A stretch of DNA of 64,000 bases from Dyella caseinilytica (GTDB lineage: Bacteria > Pseudomonadota > Gammaproteobacteria > Xanthomonadales > Rhodanobacteraceae): the NCBI RefSeq assembly GCF_016865235.1, contig NZ_CP064030.1:992001-1056000 (forward strand), in the 5' to 3' direction. Both the position numbers and the translations under genes were made by a program. The notes under the pieces are model-generated. The model worked only from the letters and a program-made list of their open reading frames with translations. It was not told the origin of the DNA and made no database searches. Positions 49,712-58,964 of the stretch are shown here, one piece after another (the stretch's first letter is position 1; each line of letters opens with the position of its first letter).

Positions 49712-50025
49712 GCGATGCATGGGTGGAAGTGGGTACGCGTTCGGAACTGCTGCCCGGTGAGTTCAAGGTGGTATGGGATGGCGACACTGCCATTGCCGTT
49801 TTCAACATCGATGGTGATTTGTATGCCGTGGAAGATATTTGCACACATGACGGCGGTGAACTGGCCGGTGGCGATGTGATCGGATTTGAGGTGGAGTGTC
49901 CGCGTCACGGTGCGCGCTTCGATCTACGCACGGGCCAGCCGACGTGTCCTCCGGCTTATGAACCGATTCACCGGTTTCCAGTGCGCGAAAGCGATGGCCT
50001 GATCTGGACGCGTGACGATCGTTGA
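49708..50025 (+). CDS. Rieske-type [2Fe-2S] ferredoxin
   Basis: 105 residues with the cluster motifs C-T-H (EDICTHDGGELAGG) and C-P-R-H (VECPRHGARFDLRTG), and the following Pro-rich loop CPPAYEPIHRFPV. This is the size and pattern of the non-heme-iron oxygenase ferredoxin type (NirD/biphenyl ferredoxin-like). It is cytoplasmic and electron-carrying. Its partner is not evident, but the nearby suf genes are a plausible reason for the position. It overlaps the GNAT gene by four bases. A terminator follows at 50068. Confidence 0.93.
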   Translation: MSDAWVEVGTRSELLPGEFKVVWDGDTAIAVFNIDGDLYAVEDICTHDGGELAGGDVIGFEVECPRHGARFDLRTGQPTCPPAYEPIHRFPVRESDGLIWTRDDR

Positions 50026-50067
50026 GTACGGCGCATACGTAAGCGTCGCGATATTTTCACGATGAAG

Positions 50068-50099
50068 CGCTGCATCCTTCGCGGGATGCAGCGTTTTTT
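50068..50099 (+). terminator. Intrinsic terminator after the Rieske gene
   Basis: Ten-base stem CGCTGCATCC/GGATGCAGCG with a TTCGCG loop and six T. Confidence 0.93.
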
Positions 50100-50577
50100 A
50101 TGGGCGATGTCTTCACACTTTGTTCTCAAAGAAGAGCATGTCACGCATTTGAAATGCGGCGGTGCTTTAACAGCGACAGTGTGCGTTGATAGTTGTTGAC
50201 GATTCTTTCATCGCCGAATTGATACACCGCAACATAAGATTTCAGCGTTTGAAGCAAGTGTGATGTTGTGCACATGGCTCGTCGTCATGTGTGATGACTT
50301 CGCAAAAGCGGTGTGGGCGATGCAAAGCATGCACGTAGGTGTCGTCACTATGCGTAAAGGCAAGTCTTAGCGTTGGTCAGGAGCGTGCAACGCACAAGCA
50401 GGGAGTCAGTCACGCCAGTGATGTCGTCTGGCGATTCGTCAGCGGGCGTCTGATCGGCAGTATCCAATCGTTCAACACGTGTGCGAGTTCCTCATGGCCA
50501 TGCCCTGGCTGTGATGGGTGGTTTTGCCTCGAAAAACAAAAACGCAGATGACTGCGCCGGGAAGAGTGTGTCCAGGG

Positions 50578-50612
50578 GTACCAGGTACCAATCACAAACG
50601 TACCAATCACAA
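50578..50612. repeat. Short direct repeats upstream of the peptide synthetase
   Basis: GTACCAATCACAA occurs at 50585-50597 and 50600-50612 (15-base period), preceded by another GTACCA at 50578. It lies 60-100 bases before the start codon and could be an operator for a regulator encoded elsewhere. Confidence 0.5.
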
Positions 50613-50674
50613 GCGCAAGTGCAACGCAGATAGACGATACGCGGGAATGCGTGCACTCGCCAGGAGACTGCGCA

Positions 50675-53600
50675 ATGAACCTCGAGCCGGATATGTCGCT
50701 GCCATTGACCACCGCCCAGCGTGGACTGTGGGTAGGCCAGAAGATCGGTGCGGCGGACGCCACGTTGAATATCGCCGAAATGCTGGAGATTTGCGGGCCG
50801 GTGCAGCCCGATCTGTTCGTGCGGGCCTTATGGCAGGTCACTCACGAAGCGGAAACCTTGCGCGTGAGCGTGATCGAACATCACGGTCAGCCGCGTCAAA
50901 TCATTCGGTCAAGTTATCACGGTGACTTTCCGTATCTGGACCTCAGTGGCGAAGCCAACCCACGCGCAGTGGCGGAAGCTTGGATGATGGAGGAGCTGAG
51001 CCGTCCCGTCGATCTGGCCAATGACCCTCTATGGGTCAGTGCTTTGTTCAAGGCCGCGGATGATCGGTATTACTGGTATCAGCGCGCACATCACGTGGTT
51101 TACGACGGTTACAGCGGTGGCGTGATTGCGCGCCGATTGGCGGAGCTATATACCGCTTATGTGGAAGGGCGTGAGCCTGCGCCCTGCGAGTTCGGCTCGT
51201 TGAACGAATTGATCGATGCCGAGTCGGCTTATCGTGATTCGGACCGGCTCCGTCGAGATCGCGATTTCTGGAAAGAAAAGCTCGCTGACCTGCCTGAGGC
51301 GGTATCCCTTGCGCGTCTGGGTCCGCACAGCAGCATGGGCGGATTGAGGCGTAGCACCGGCCACTTGTCCATCGACACCGTGCAGCGTTTGCGTGAGCTC
51401 GGTAAGCAGACCGCGACCAGCCTGCCGCAAATCCTGATTGCGCTCGTAGCTGCTTATTACCATCGGGCCACCGGCGCGAACGATCTGGTGATCGGCATGC
51501 CGGTATCCGGGCGCATCAACGCAGCGCTGCGTCGAACACCCGGCATGGTTGCCAATATCGTGGCCATCCGCCTGAGCTTTACGCCACACACCACGGCGGC
51601 GGATCTGTTTGCGCAAGTCGCGCAGACCGTCAGGCAGGCGCTGCGGCACCAGCAATATCGCTATGAGGATTTGCGCCGCGATCTGAGCATGATCGGTAAG
51701 GGCAAGCATATTGCATGGCTGGGTGTGAACATCGAGCCGTTCGACTACCAGCTTCAGTTTGCCGGTGCAGGCGTTATTTCGCATAACGTCTCCAACGGTT
51801 CCGGTGAAGACCTTACGATCTTCGTCTATGACCGCGGCGACGGCAGCGAGCTGCGTTTCGATTTCGACGCCAATCCCGTGCTGTACAGCGTGGCCGAACT
51901 GGACGAGCACCGCCGCCGTCTTGCCTTGCTGGTTGATGGCGTACTGGCCGATCCGCAGCAGCCGTTGCGGCAAATCGACATACTTGGATCGCAAGAACGC
52001 GAGCGCCTGTTGCACGATTGGAATGCGACTGCAGCGCCGCTGATGCCGGAAAGCCTGCCTGCACTGATTGCCCAGCATGCACAGCACACTCCCGATGCGC
52101 CAGCATTGATTTGCGAAGCAGCAACACTGACTTATCGCCAATTGCATGAGCGTAGCGTGCTCCAAGCCCGCCAACTGATTGCCGATGGTGTGCTGCCGGG
52201 CGATATCGTGGCTGTAATGTTGCCGCGCAACGAACAATGGCTGATCGTGTTGTTGGCGATCATGCGCGCGGGTGCTACCTATCTGCCGCTCGATCCGGAT
52301 GGCCCGCCCGAACGCATCGCCATGATGCTGGACGACGCATCGCCGATCGCGCTGATCGCCCCGCCGGAGTTGTGTGCACGCTTTGGGCTGGGTGGCATGT
52401 TGTTGCTGCATCCCGAACATCTCGATGCCTTGCTGGATATCACGGCACCCGAGCCCGATCTGTCTATGCCGGAAAGCACCGCCTACGTGCTCTACACCTC
52501 CGGTTCTACCGGCCAGCCCAAAGGTGTGGAAGTCACGCATCGCAATCTAGGCAATCTGCTGCAAGGCATGCGCGAGCAGCTCGCACTTGTCGCCAGCGAT
52601 CGCTTCCTGGCCATCGCCACCATGGTCTTTGATATCGCGATGCTGGAGCGCTTTCTGCCGCTGACGTCGGGAGCGAGCGTGGTGATTGCCAGCGCCGAGA
52701 CGGTACGCCATCCGCCGGCCTTGCTGCGTCTGATGCAGCAGCATCACGTGACTCATATGTGGGCCACGCCATCATTGTGGCGGGTCATACTGGCGAGTCC
52801 GGACGCGCAGCTGAAACAATTGCATGCCCTGGTTGGTGGCGAAGCCCTGAGTGCTGAACTTGCCGCTCGTTTGCTGCAACAGGCTACACGCGTTACGCAG
52901 CTTTACGGACCCACGGAAACCACGGTGCTGTCCACCGCCATCGAATTGAAGGACATTGGCCGAGACGCGCCGCCTATTGGTCGTCCGATCCTCAACACGC
53001 GGCTTTATGTGCTTGATCAAGACCAGCAGCCGGTGCAGACGGGAGCTATGGGTGAGCTGTATATCGCCGGCGCAGGTGTAGCGAAAGGTTATCTGCATCA
53101 CCATCAACTTACCGAAGCGCGCTTTCTGAGCGATCCGTTTGCTAATGATGGCAGCCGCATGTATCGCACCGGCGATCTGGTGTATTGGAACGATAAAGGG
53201 TTGCTTCACTTCGTCGGCCGTGCGGATGGTCAGGTGAAAATTCGTGGTCATCGCGTCGAGCTGGGCGAAATCGAATGCCAGCTGGCACGGCATAGCGCGA
53301 TTGCGGACGCTGCTGTCGCGGTACATCGCGAGGACGATGGTACGTTGGTCCTGGTGGGTTACGTTGTGATGCGTCAGGGAAAGAGCATCAGCATCGACGC
53401 TTTGCGCAGCCACCTCGCACGGTTCCTGCCCGAGTACATGATTCCTTCGCATGTCATCGTGCTCGACGCGATGCCCCTCACGGCCACTGGCAAGCTGGAC
53501 CGGAAAGCCTTGCCCGCACCAACACGTTCCAGCAAGGTCGCCTACGCTGAGCCGGTGACCGATGTGGAAAAGAAACTTGCGTCGTTGTGGCAGCAAGTGT

Positions 53601-54694
53601 TGGGCGTGGAGCGTGTGGGTCTGCACGACAATTTCTTCCAGTTGGGCGGTGACTCGCTCACTGCGGCAGAAATGGTGGCGCGCTTTCCCGAGCATTTTGG
53701 TATGGAATTGCCGCTGGCTAGCCTTTTCGAGGCGTCGACCATCGCTGGCCTGGCGGCCTATCTGCAACGTGCGCAGACGACGGGTGACCCGCTGGCGGTC
53801 GTGCTGCCGCTTCGCATGGCGCGTCACGAGCGTCCCTTGTTCTGCATACACCCGGCGATAGGCCTTAGTTGGGGTTACGCGAGCCTGCTTCGTTATCTGG
53901 ATGAGCAACTGCCGGTTTATGGTTTGCAGTCTCGCGGCCTGCGAGGCGACGCTTCGTTGCCCGGCAGCGTTGCTCAGATCGCTGCCGACTACTTGGTACA
54001 GATGCGCCGCATTCAAGCGGAAGGCCCGTATCGGATGCTCGGTTGGTCACTGGGCGGTTTGATTGCCCACGAAATAACGGCCCAGTTGCGGGCGGCGGGT
54101 CAGCAGGTGGAATTCCTGGCTTTGCTCGATGCCTATCCGTTTGTCGTGGACAGCGCTTCGTCAAACGCGGGTGAGGCGGAAGAAATCAAGGCGATTCTGC
54201 GTTTCCTCGGCTTTCATCATCATGCCGCCGAAAACCCGCCGACGCACTTGGCCGCACTCACTGATCTGCTGTGCAAGGAATACGGCGTTTTCAACATGCC
54301 GCTAGTGCAGGAAATCACTCGCAACGATCCGCAACTGATTGAGCACGTCTCGGCCGTTACGCTCAACAACCTGCTGCTCGCGCGCAAGCATGCACCGCAA
54401 CGCATCGATGCTGATGTGATGTTCTTCCATGCAGCGATCAAGGAGGAGGTTGATCTCAGCGATCAGCTCTATGACAAGCCCGAGGCGTGGCAGCCTTATG
54501 TCGGTGGCTGGCTTGATGTGCGCGAAGTGGCATGTCACCACCAGACCATGCTGGACGCGACGCACGCCGCGCAGATCGGCAAGCTGGTGATGCAGCGACT
54601 GCATGCACTGCAATCGATCCGCGTACCCGCAGTTTCGTTGCCGGTGGTTGCGGGTGCGACGCAGCCATCTGCAGGGAGTGTGGCCTATGCGTGA
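50675..54694 (+). CDS. Single-module nonribosomal peptide synthetase (C-A-PCP-TE)
   Basis: 1339 residues from ATG 50675, with AGGAG upstream. Domain order: condensation (about 8-440; active HHVVYDG at 139-145), adenylation (about 465-960; A3 YTSGSTG at 607, A5 YGPTETT at 744, YRTGDLV and GKLDRKAL), carrier protein (FFQLGGDSL, phosphopantetheine Ser at 994) and thioesterase (GWSLGG, Ser 1125). The layout is that of EntF. The ten-residue pocket code, read by aligning to GrsA, is D-I-L-W-L-G-L-V-L-K, closest to glycine codes (8 of 10 to DILQLGLVWK). A lone module beginning with a C domain must receive its acyl or aminoacyl donor in trans. No MbtH or phosphopantetheinyl transferase gene is adjacent. 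A glycosyltransferase overlaps by eight bases. Confidence 0.95.
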   Translation: MNLEPDMSLPLTTAQRGLWVGQKIGAADATLNIAEMLEICGPVQPDLFVRALWQVTHEAETLRVSVIEHHGQPRQIIRSSYHGDFPYLDLSGEANPRAVAEAWMMEELSRPVDLANDPLWVSALFKAADDRYYWYQRAHHVVYDGYSGGVIARRLAELYTAYVEGREPAPCEFGSLNELIDAESAYRDSDRLRRDRDFWKEKLADLPEAVSLARLGPHSSMGGLRRSTGHLSIDTVQRLRELGKQTATSLPQILIALVAAYYHRATGANDLVIGMPVSGRINAALRRTPGMVANIVAIRLSFTPHTTAADLFAQVAQTVRQALRHQQYRYEDLRRDLSMIGKGKHIAWLGVNIEPFDYQLQFAGAGVISHNVSNGSGEDLTIFVYDRGDGSELRFDFDANPVLYSVAELDEHRRRLALLVDGVLADPQQPLRQIDILGSQERERLLHDWNATAAPLMPESLPALIAQHAQHTPDAPALICEAATLTYRQLHERSVLQARQLIADGVLPGDIVAVMLPRNEQWLIVLLAIMRAGATYLPLDPDGPPERIAMMLDDASPIALIAPPELCARFGLGGMLLLHPEHLDALLDITAPEPDLSMPESTAYVLYTSGSTGQPKGVEVTHRNLGNLLQGMREQLALVASDRFLAIATMVFDIAMLERFLPLTSGASVVIASAETVRHPPALLRLMQQHHVTHMWATPSLWRVILASPDAQLKQLHALVGGEALSAELAARLLQQATRVTQLYGPTETTVLSTAIELKDIGRDAPPIGRPILNTRLYVLDQDQQPVQTGAMGELYIAGAGVAKGYLHHHQLTEARFLSDPFANDGSRMYRTGDLVYWNDKGLLHFVGRADGQVKIRGHRVELGEIECQLARHSAIADAAVAVHREDDGTLVLVGYVVMRQGKSISIDALRSHLARFLPEYMIPSHVIVLDAMPLTATGKLDRKALPAPTRSSKVAYAEPVTDVEKKLASLWQQVLGVERVGLHDNFFQLGGDSLTAAEMVARFPEHFGMELPLASLFEASTIAGLAAYLQRAQTTGDPLAVVLPLRMARHERPLFCIHPAIGLSWGYASLLRYLDEQLPVYGLQSRGLRGDASLPGSVAQIAADYLVQMRRIQAEGPYRMLGWSLGGLIAHEITAQLRAAGQQVEFLALLDAYPFVVDSASSNAGEAEEIKAILRFLGFHHHAAENPPTHLAALTDLLCKEYGVFNMPLVQEITRNDPQLIEHVSAVTLNNLLLARKHAPQRIDADVMFFHAAIKEEVDLSDQLYDKPEAWQPYVGGWLDVREVACHHQTMLDATHAAQIGKLVMQRLHALQSIRVPAVSLPVVAGATQPSAGSVAYA

Positions 54695-56021
54695 CGCCAT
54701 CTCCCATGGTGCTCCTATCGCGATCTTCACCATCGGAACACAAGGCGATATTCGGCCTTGTGTCGCGCTGGGCGTCGGCCTGCAGCGCGCCGGTTATCCG
54801 GTGCGGATCGTCACCAGCGACAATTTCGAAGGCATGGTGCGCGCTGCAGGATTGGACTTTTATCCGTTGACGGCCAATTTTCAAACTCTGCTCGATTCCA
54901 ATCGCGAGATTGCGGATCAGGGCTTGGACATGTCGGCCATGGCGCGCATCTCACGCCGCTTTTACGCGGAGTGGGCGACGCATTGGGCGCGCGAAGGCAT
55001 GGCAGCGGCCGAAGGCGCGGGCTTGCTGATCGGTGTAGCCAACAGCACGTTGCTGGCCAAAGCGGTGTCCGAAGCGCGCGGCATTCCTTTTGTTGGCGCG
55101 CAGTTGCAGCCGCTGACACCTTCTCGTTTCATGCCTCCGCTGGTGCTGTCGGGTGCTGGCAAGCTGCCGCCTGCTTTGAACATGACGATGTACAACGTGC
55201 TGCGCCTGTTGGTGTGGCATGTGATGAAGCCGGCCATTAACAACATCGTGCGCCCGCAGCTCGGTTTGCCGCGCTATCCGTGGTACGGGCCGTATTTCAA
55301 TAACCGTCAGCATCGCGTGTTGTACGGTTTCAGTCGCCACGTAGTGCCCAGACCCGCTGACTGGCCGCCGACCGCGCAGATCACCGGCTACTGGTTTCTC
55401 GATCAGCCGGAATGGCAACCATCGCAGACGTTGCGCGAGTTTCTCGATGCAGGATCCAAGCCCATCTATGTCGGCTTTGGCAGCATGGTCAGCACGCGCG
55501 CGGAGCAATTTACGGCAAGCGTGCTCGACGCTGTGCGCAGAAGCGGGCAGCGCGCTGTGCTCGCAACCGGTTGGGGTGGCTTGGCCGGCAATGAAGGAAC
55601 GCAGGACGGACAGCTCTATTTCACTCGCAGCGTGCCGCATGACTGGCTGTTTCCGCGCATGTCAGCCGCCGTCCATCATGGCGGTGCAGGCACTACGGCG
55701 GCGGCCGTTCGCGCCGGTATTCCATCAGTGATCGTGCCGTTTTTCGGCGATCAACCGTTCTGGGCGCGTTGCTTGCAACGCGAAGGTGTTGCACCGGCGA
55801 TCGTGGATCGCCGCAACCTGCAGGCTGAAGCACTTGCTGAGGCCATCGATATAGCCGGGAAGAAACCGATGTGCCAGGCAGCGGTATCGCTGGGGCAAAA
55901 GGTGCGCGCCGAGGATGGTGTGGAGCAGGCGATTACAAGCTTGCGGCAATGGGGCTTGCTGGAGCCGTTACACGATGAGCGGGAGACGCGCGAAGCGTGG
56001 GTGCACGCTGCTGTGACCTAA
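54687..56021 (+). CDS. UDP-glycosyltransferase of the sterol-glucosyltransferase type (GT1)
   Basis: 444 residues from ATG 54687, within the last codons of the synthetase. The N-terminal acceptor domain starts FTIGTQGDIRPCVALGVGLQRAGYPV. The C-terminal nucleotide-sugar domain has PIYVGFGSM and HHGGAGTTAAAVRAGIPSVIVPFFGDQPFWA, the signature of sterol and lipid glucosyltransferases and of glycopeptide/rhamnolipid GT1 enzymes. Helical hydrophobic patches suggest peripheral membrane attachment. The eight-base overlap with the synthetase gene strongly implies coupled function: glycosylating the synthetase product. Sugar and acceptor are unknown. Confidence 0.92.
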   Translation: MRDAISHGAPIAIFTIGTQGDIRPCVALGVGLQRAGYPVRIVTSDNFEGMVRAAGLDFYPLTANFQTLLDSNREIADQGLDMSAMARISRRFYAEWATHWAREGMAAAEGAGLLIGVANSTLLAKAVSEARGIPFVGAQLQPLTPSRFMPPLVLSGAGKLPPALNMTMYNVLRLLVWHVMKPAINNIVRPQLGLPRYPWYGPYFNNRQHRVLYGFSRHVVPRPADWPPTAQITGYWFLDQPEWQPSQTLREFLDAGSKPIYVGFGSMVSTRAEQFTASVLDAVRRSGQRAVLATGWGGLAGNEGTQDGQLYFTRSVPHDWLFPRMSAAVHHGGAGTTAAAVRAGIPSVIVPFFGDQPFWARCLQREGVAPAIVDRRNLQAEALAEAIDIAGKKPMCQAAVSLGQKVRAEDGVEQAITSLRQWGLLEPLHDERETREAWVHAAVT

Positions 56022-56070
56022 AATTTTGTGCTTGCCATAATTTCTCCCTTTCCCACGCGGCAGGGTAGGG

Positions 56071-56979
56071 TTACGGGTGCGCTGAACCAAACTTCACCAC
56101 CACACGCTGCCCGATGCGCAGCGGCGTGGCCGGTGCTTGATCAAAAGCGAGCACGCATTCCACGGTACGCGTATTGGCGCGCACCTGCGGGTCATCTTCC
56201 AGTGTGCTTGCGCCGAACACATTGCCGATGCGCAACACATGCGCCTTCATCGGGGCCATGCCACTGCCGCTGTCGTCGTCCACTTCCGCTGCCATGCCGT
56301 CATGCACGACGCCGACGAAGGATTCATTGAGTTCGGCACGTACGATGCGCGGCGCATCGGGCAGCATCAGCAGGATCGGCCCGGCAGCCGGCGACACAGA
56401 AGCACCAGGTTGCACCATGCGTTGCACGATCTGGCCATTGACGGGCGCGCGCAGGCTGCGAAGTTCCAATTGGTAGCGCGCACCTGCAACCTTTTGCGCA
56501 GCGAGAGCCACATTGGCGTGCGTGTTTTCCAGTTCAGCGCGAGTTTGCTGGGCGGCCTGACGTGCATCATCGGCGCTTTGGATATCGCCAGCGCCGGCTT
56601 TTGCTGCCTGTTCCAGGCGAGACGCACGCAGGTCGGCGGCCTTCACACGCTCATCCAGCGCATCGGACTGTGCTTGTGCCTGTTGCTGCTCGGCCAACGC
56701 AGAATCCAGCGCCAGCTTGGCGGGTTGCGGATCGAGCTGGACCAGCAACTGGCCCTTCTGTACCTGTTCGCCTTCATGCACATCCACACTCTGCACCACG
56801 CCTTCGCTGGGCATGCTGAGCTTTAGCAGTCCGCCTTCAATGTCGATGCGTCCGCGCGCAATGGCCGAGTAAGCGGGGGCGGCAGCGTTATTGGTCGCCG
56901 GCGCATCGCTGTTCGAGCAGGCAGCCAGCAGCGTGGCCGCGAGAAGAACGAGCGGGAGGCGAAGGTGACGCAGATTCAT
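56071..56979 (-). CDS. Periplasmic adaptor lipoprotein of a tripartite exporter (HlyD/DevB-like)
   Basis: 302 residues with a lipobox (LLAACSNSD, Cys 21). The lipoyl-like half motif VVQSVDVHEGEQVQKGQLLVQLDPQPAKLAL precedes a coiled coil of about 100 residues (LAEQQQAQAQSDALDERVKAADLRASRLEQAAKAG..., ending QKVAGARYQ), then the second lipoyl half LRAPVNGQIVQRMVQPGASV and a beta-barrel. It bridges the ATPase/permease and the outer-membrane factor. Shorter than MacA (about 370), close to DevB-like adaptors. It overlaps the ATPase gene by four bases. Confidence 0.9.
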   Translation of the reverse strand: MNLRHLRLPLVLLAATLLAACSNSDAPATNNAAAPAYSAIARGRIDIEGGLLKLSMPSEGVVQSVDVHEGEQVQKGQLLVQLDPQPAKLALDSALAEQQQAQAQSDALDERVKAADLRASRLEQAAKAGAGDIQSADDARQAAQQTRAELENTHANVALAAQKVAGARYQLELRSLRAPVNGQIVQRMVQPGASVSPAAGPILLMLPDAPRIVRAELNESFVGVVHDGMAAEVDDDSGSGMAPMKAHVLRIGNVFGASTLEDDPQVRANTRTVECVLAFDQAPATPLRIGQRVVVKFGSAHP

Positions 56980-57743
56980 GCAGAAGGCTCCTTGGCCTCG
57001 GATGCAGCAACTTGTGATGCGGCGGGAACATGGTCGCTCAGAATACGGCCATCTTCCATCGCCAGTACACGGTCGGCATGGCCGACCAGGCGCGGGTCAT
57101 GGCTGACGCACAGCACCGTGGTGCCGTGGTTGCGGGCAATGCGATGGAGGATATCGATCACGATCTGGCCGTTGGCGGCATCGAGCGCGCTGGTGGGCTC
57201 GTCGGCAAACAACAGTTCCGGTTGCTTGGCCAGCGCGCGCGCAATCGCTACGCGTTGCTTTTCACCGCCGGAGAGTTCGGCGGGGCGCAATTGCATGCGA
57301 GGCCCGAGGCCGACTTCTTCCAGTGATTCGATCGCGCGCTGGCGCGCCATGCCTTTGGCCAGGCCCATGTAGCTCAGCGGCAGTTCCACCTGCTCCAGCG
57401 CAGATAATGCCGGGAACAGGTTGAAGCCCTGGAACACGAAGCCGGTGTGCTGCAGGCGGAAGTGTTCCAGCGCGCGCATGCTAAGGCCGCTCAGTTCGTG
57501 GCCCAGCGCGCGTACGTCGCCCGCGTCGGCCGGCTGCAAGCCGCTGAGGATCGCCAGCAAGGTGCTCTTGCCGCAGCCGGAAGGGCCAGAGATCAGCGTC
57601 AGTTCGCCGGCACGCACATCCAGTGTGAGGTCATGCAGCACTGTGCTTTCAACACGCCCGGATACGAACGACTTGCGCACGTTGCGCGCCTGCAAGGCGG
57701 GTGTTGCTGTGGATGATGATTGCAAAACCGCAGACATGCTCAC
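56976..57743 (-). CDS. ABC exporter ATPase (DevA/LolD/MacB-like)
   Basis: 255 residues from GTG 57743 (ATG 57737 also possible). It has Walker A GPSGCGKST, signature LSGGEKQRVAIARAL, Walker B LLFADEPTSALD and H-loop CVSHDPRLVGHADRV. It belongs to the LolD/MacB/DevA family that works with FtsX-type permeases. Unlike MacB the ATPase is a separate protein. It overlaps the permease gene by four bases (GTGA) and the adaptor by four. Confidence 0.95.
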   Translation of the reverse strand: MSMSAVLQSSSTATPALQARNVRKSFVSGRVESTVLHDLTLDVRAGELTLISGPSGCGKSTLLAILSGLQPADAGDVRALGHELSGLSMRALEHFRLQHTGFVFQGFNLFPALSALEQVELPLSYMGLAKGMARQRAIESLEEVGLGPRMQLRPAELSGGEKQRVAIARALAKQPELLFADEPTSALDAANGQIVIDILHRIARNHGTTVLCVSHDPRLVGHADRVLAMEDGRILSDHVPAASQVAASEAKEPSA

Positions 57744-58873
57744 CTCAACAAACTGGCAGGGTCAGCGCGCCGCAGGCTGCGCATGGTGGCCAGCCCGGAT
57801 ATGAGCGCTAGCGCCATGCTCAGCGTCAGGCACACCGCGGCAGTCAGCGGATGCAATTCCATCGGGACGCTGCGATTGCGCGCAATCATCAGCAGCACGA
57901 TGCCGATCACGACGCTGCATACGATGCCGAGCGCACCTACCCAGAACGCCTGTTCCATAATCACTTTGCGCAAGGCGCCGCGGCCGACACCCAGCGCATT
58001 CAACGTGGCGTATTCGCGGATCGAGCCAATCACCGCGGCGATCAGCGTCTGGCTGGTGATCACCGCACCAACCAGAAAAACAATGCCGGCCAGGAACAAC
58101 ACGCCTGCGCCCGCGCCGGTATCCAGCATCCAGTAAAGCTGCGACTGGCGGGCAAATTCTCTGGCCGTCCAAACGGTATAAGGGCCGAATGCATTCGAAT
58201 CACTCAGCCGTTTGGCGATCATCTTCGCTTTGTGCGGATCGCGCAGCTTGGCGACGAAGTACGTCATCATGCCCGCGTCTTCCGGCGCGACATCGAGCAC
58301 GCGCGCGGTATCCAGCGATGACACGATGTTGACGCCGCCCAGTGCACGCAGGCCGCTGCTCACGCCAACCACGCGCACGCGCTGGCCGTTGATTGCCGCC
58401 GTGTCTCCAATGTCTACCCCAAGGCTGTCCAGATCTGCCTTGTCGACAATGACTGCGCCCGGTTCGTTCAATCGCGCACGCAAGGCCGGGGGCAGCGCCT
58501 TGGAGAACATCATCGCGTCGGGACTGGGATCGATGCCGGACACGAACACCGACACGCCGCCGGTATCGCGCGGGCCGCGCCAGTCAGCATCCACCCAGCG
58601 GAATGGTTCCACCTGGGTGACATCCGGATCCATGCGAAGCCGCATCGCGACGTCCTCGCTGATCGGACGCCCCAGATTCACGCTCTGCGTACCGGGATAA
58701 CCGGCCCACAAATCACCCGATGACCCGGTGATGTAAACGCTGGCGCTACCGAAAATGCCCAGCACCAGCGCAGCCTGCAGCAATTGCAGCAAGCTGGCGA
58801 AGCCCACGGCGAGAATCGCGGGTAGAAAGCGTCGCCATTCGTGCACTAAGGTTTTGCGTGCGAGCGCAACCAT
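57740..58873 (-). CDS. FtsX-type ABC exporter permease (DevC-like)
   Basis: 377 residues with four membrane helices: one near the N-terminus (LPAILAVGFASLLQLLQAALVLGIF) and three at the C-terminus, preceded by a large periplasmic domain (about 45-240). The C-terminal FtsX domain includes LIAAVIGSIREYATLNALGVGRGALRKVIMEQAFWVGALG. The topology and the separation from the ATPase match DevC of the DevBCA system, which exports glycolipids in cyanobacteria, as well as MacB-like systems. Upstream lies the outer-membrane factor gene after 91 bases. Confidence 0.92.
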   Translation of the reverse strand: MVALARKTLVHEWRRFLPAILAVGFASLLQLLQAALVLGIFGSASVYITGSSGDLWAGYPGTQSVNLGRPISEDVAMRLRMDPDVTQVEPFRWVDADWRGPRDTGGVSVFVSGIDPSPDAMMFSKALPPALRARLNEPGAVIVDKADLDSLGVDIGDTAAINGQRVRVVGVSSGLRALGGVNIVSSLDTARVLDVAPEDAGMMTYFVAKLRDPHKAKMIAKRLSDSNAFGPYTVWTAREFARQSQLYWMLDTGAGAGVLFLAGIVFLVGAVITSQTLIAAVIGSIREYATLNALGVGRGALRKVIMEQAFWVGALGIVCSVVIGIVLLMIARNRSVPMELHPLTAAVCLTLSMALALISGLATMRSLRRADPASLLR

Positions 58874-58964
58874 CAGTGCAACTCCGGTGTGGCTTGATCA
58901 AGCTCACTTCCCCGTATGAAGGGAAGGGGATTGATGACCGCAAAAGGGTGTACTGCGGCGCGCA

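Larger units (their letters stand above)
50026..50674. other. Long, lower-GC intergenic region before the peptide synthetase
   Basis: Nearly 650 bases with no convincing gene. It contains a terminator at 50068-50099, an isolated perfect -35-like TTGACG at 50196 with no good -10, and direct repeats at 50578-50612. By eye it is noticeably richer in A and T than its surroundings, which could mark the edge of acquired DNA. No Fur-box-like sequence was seen. Confidence 0.5.

Noticed and set aside
50339..50551. Small open frames in the gap before the synthetase as genes
   Set aside because: No ribosome site, no recognisable domain, and opposite-strand frames of equal length overlap them.
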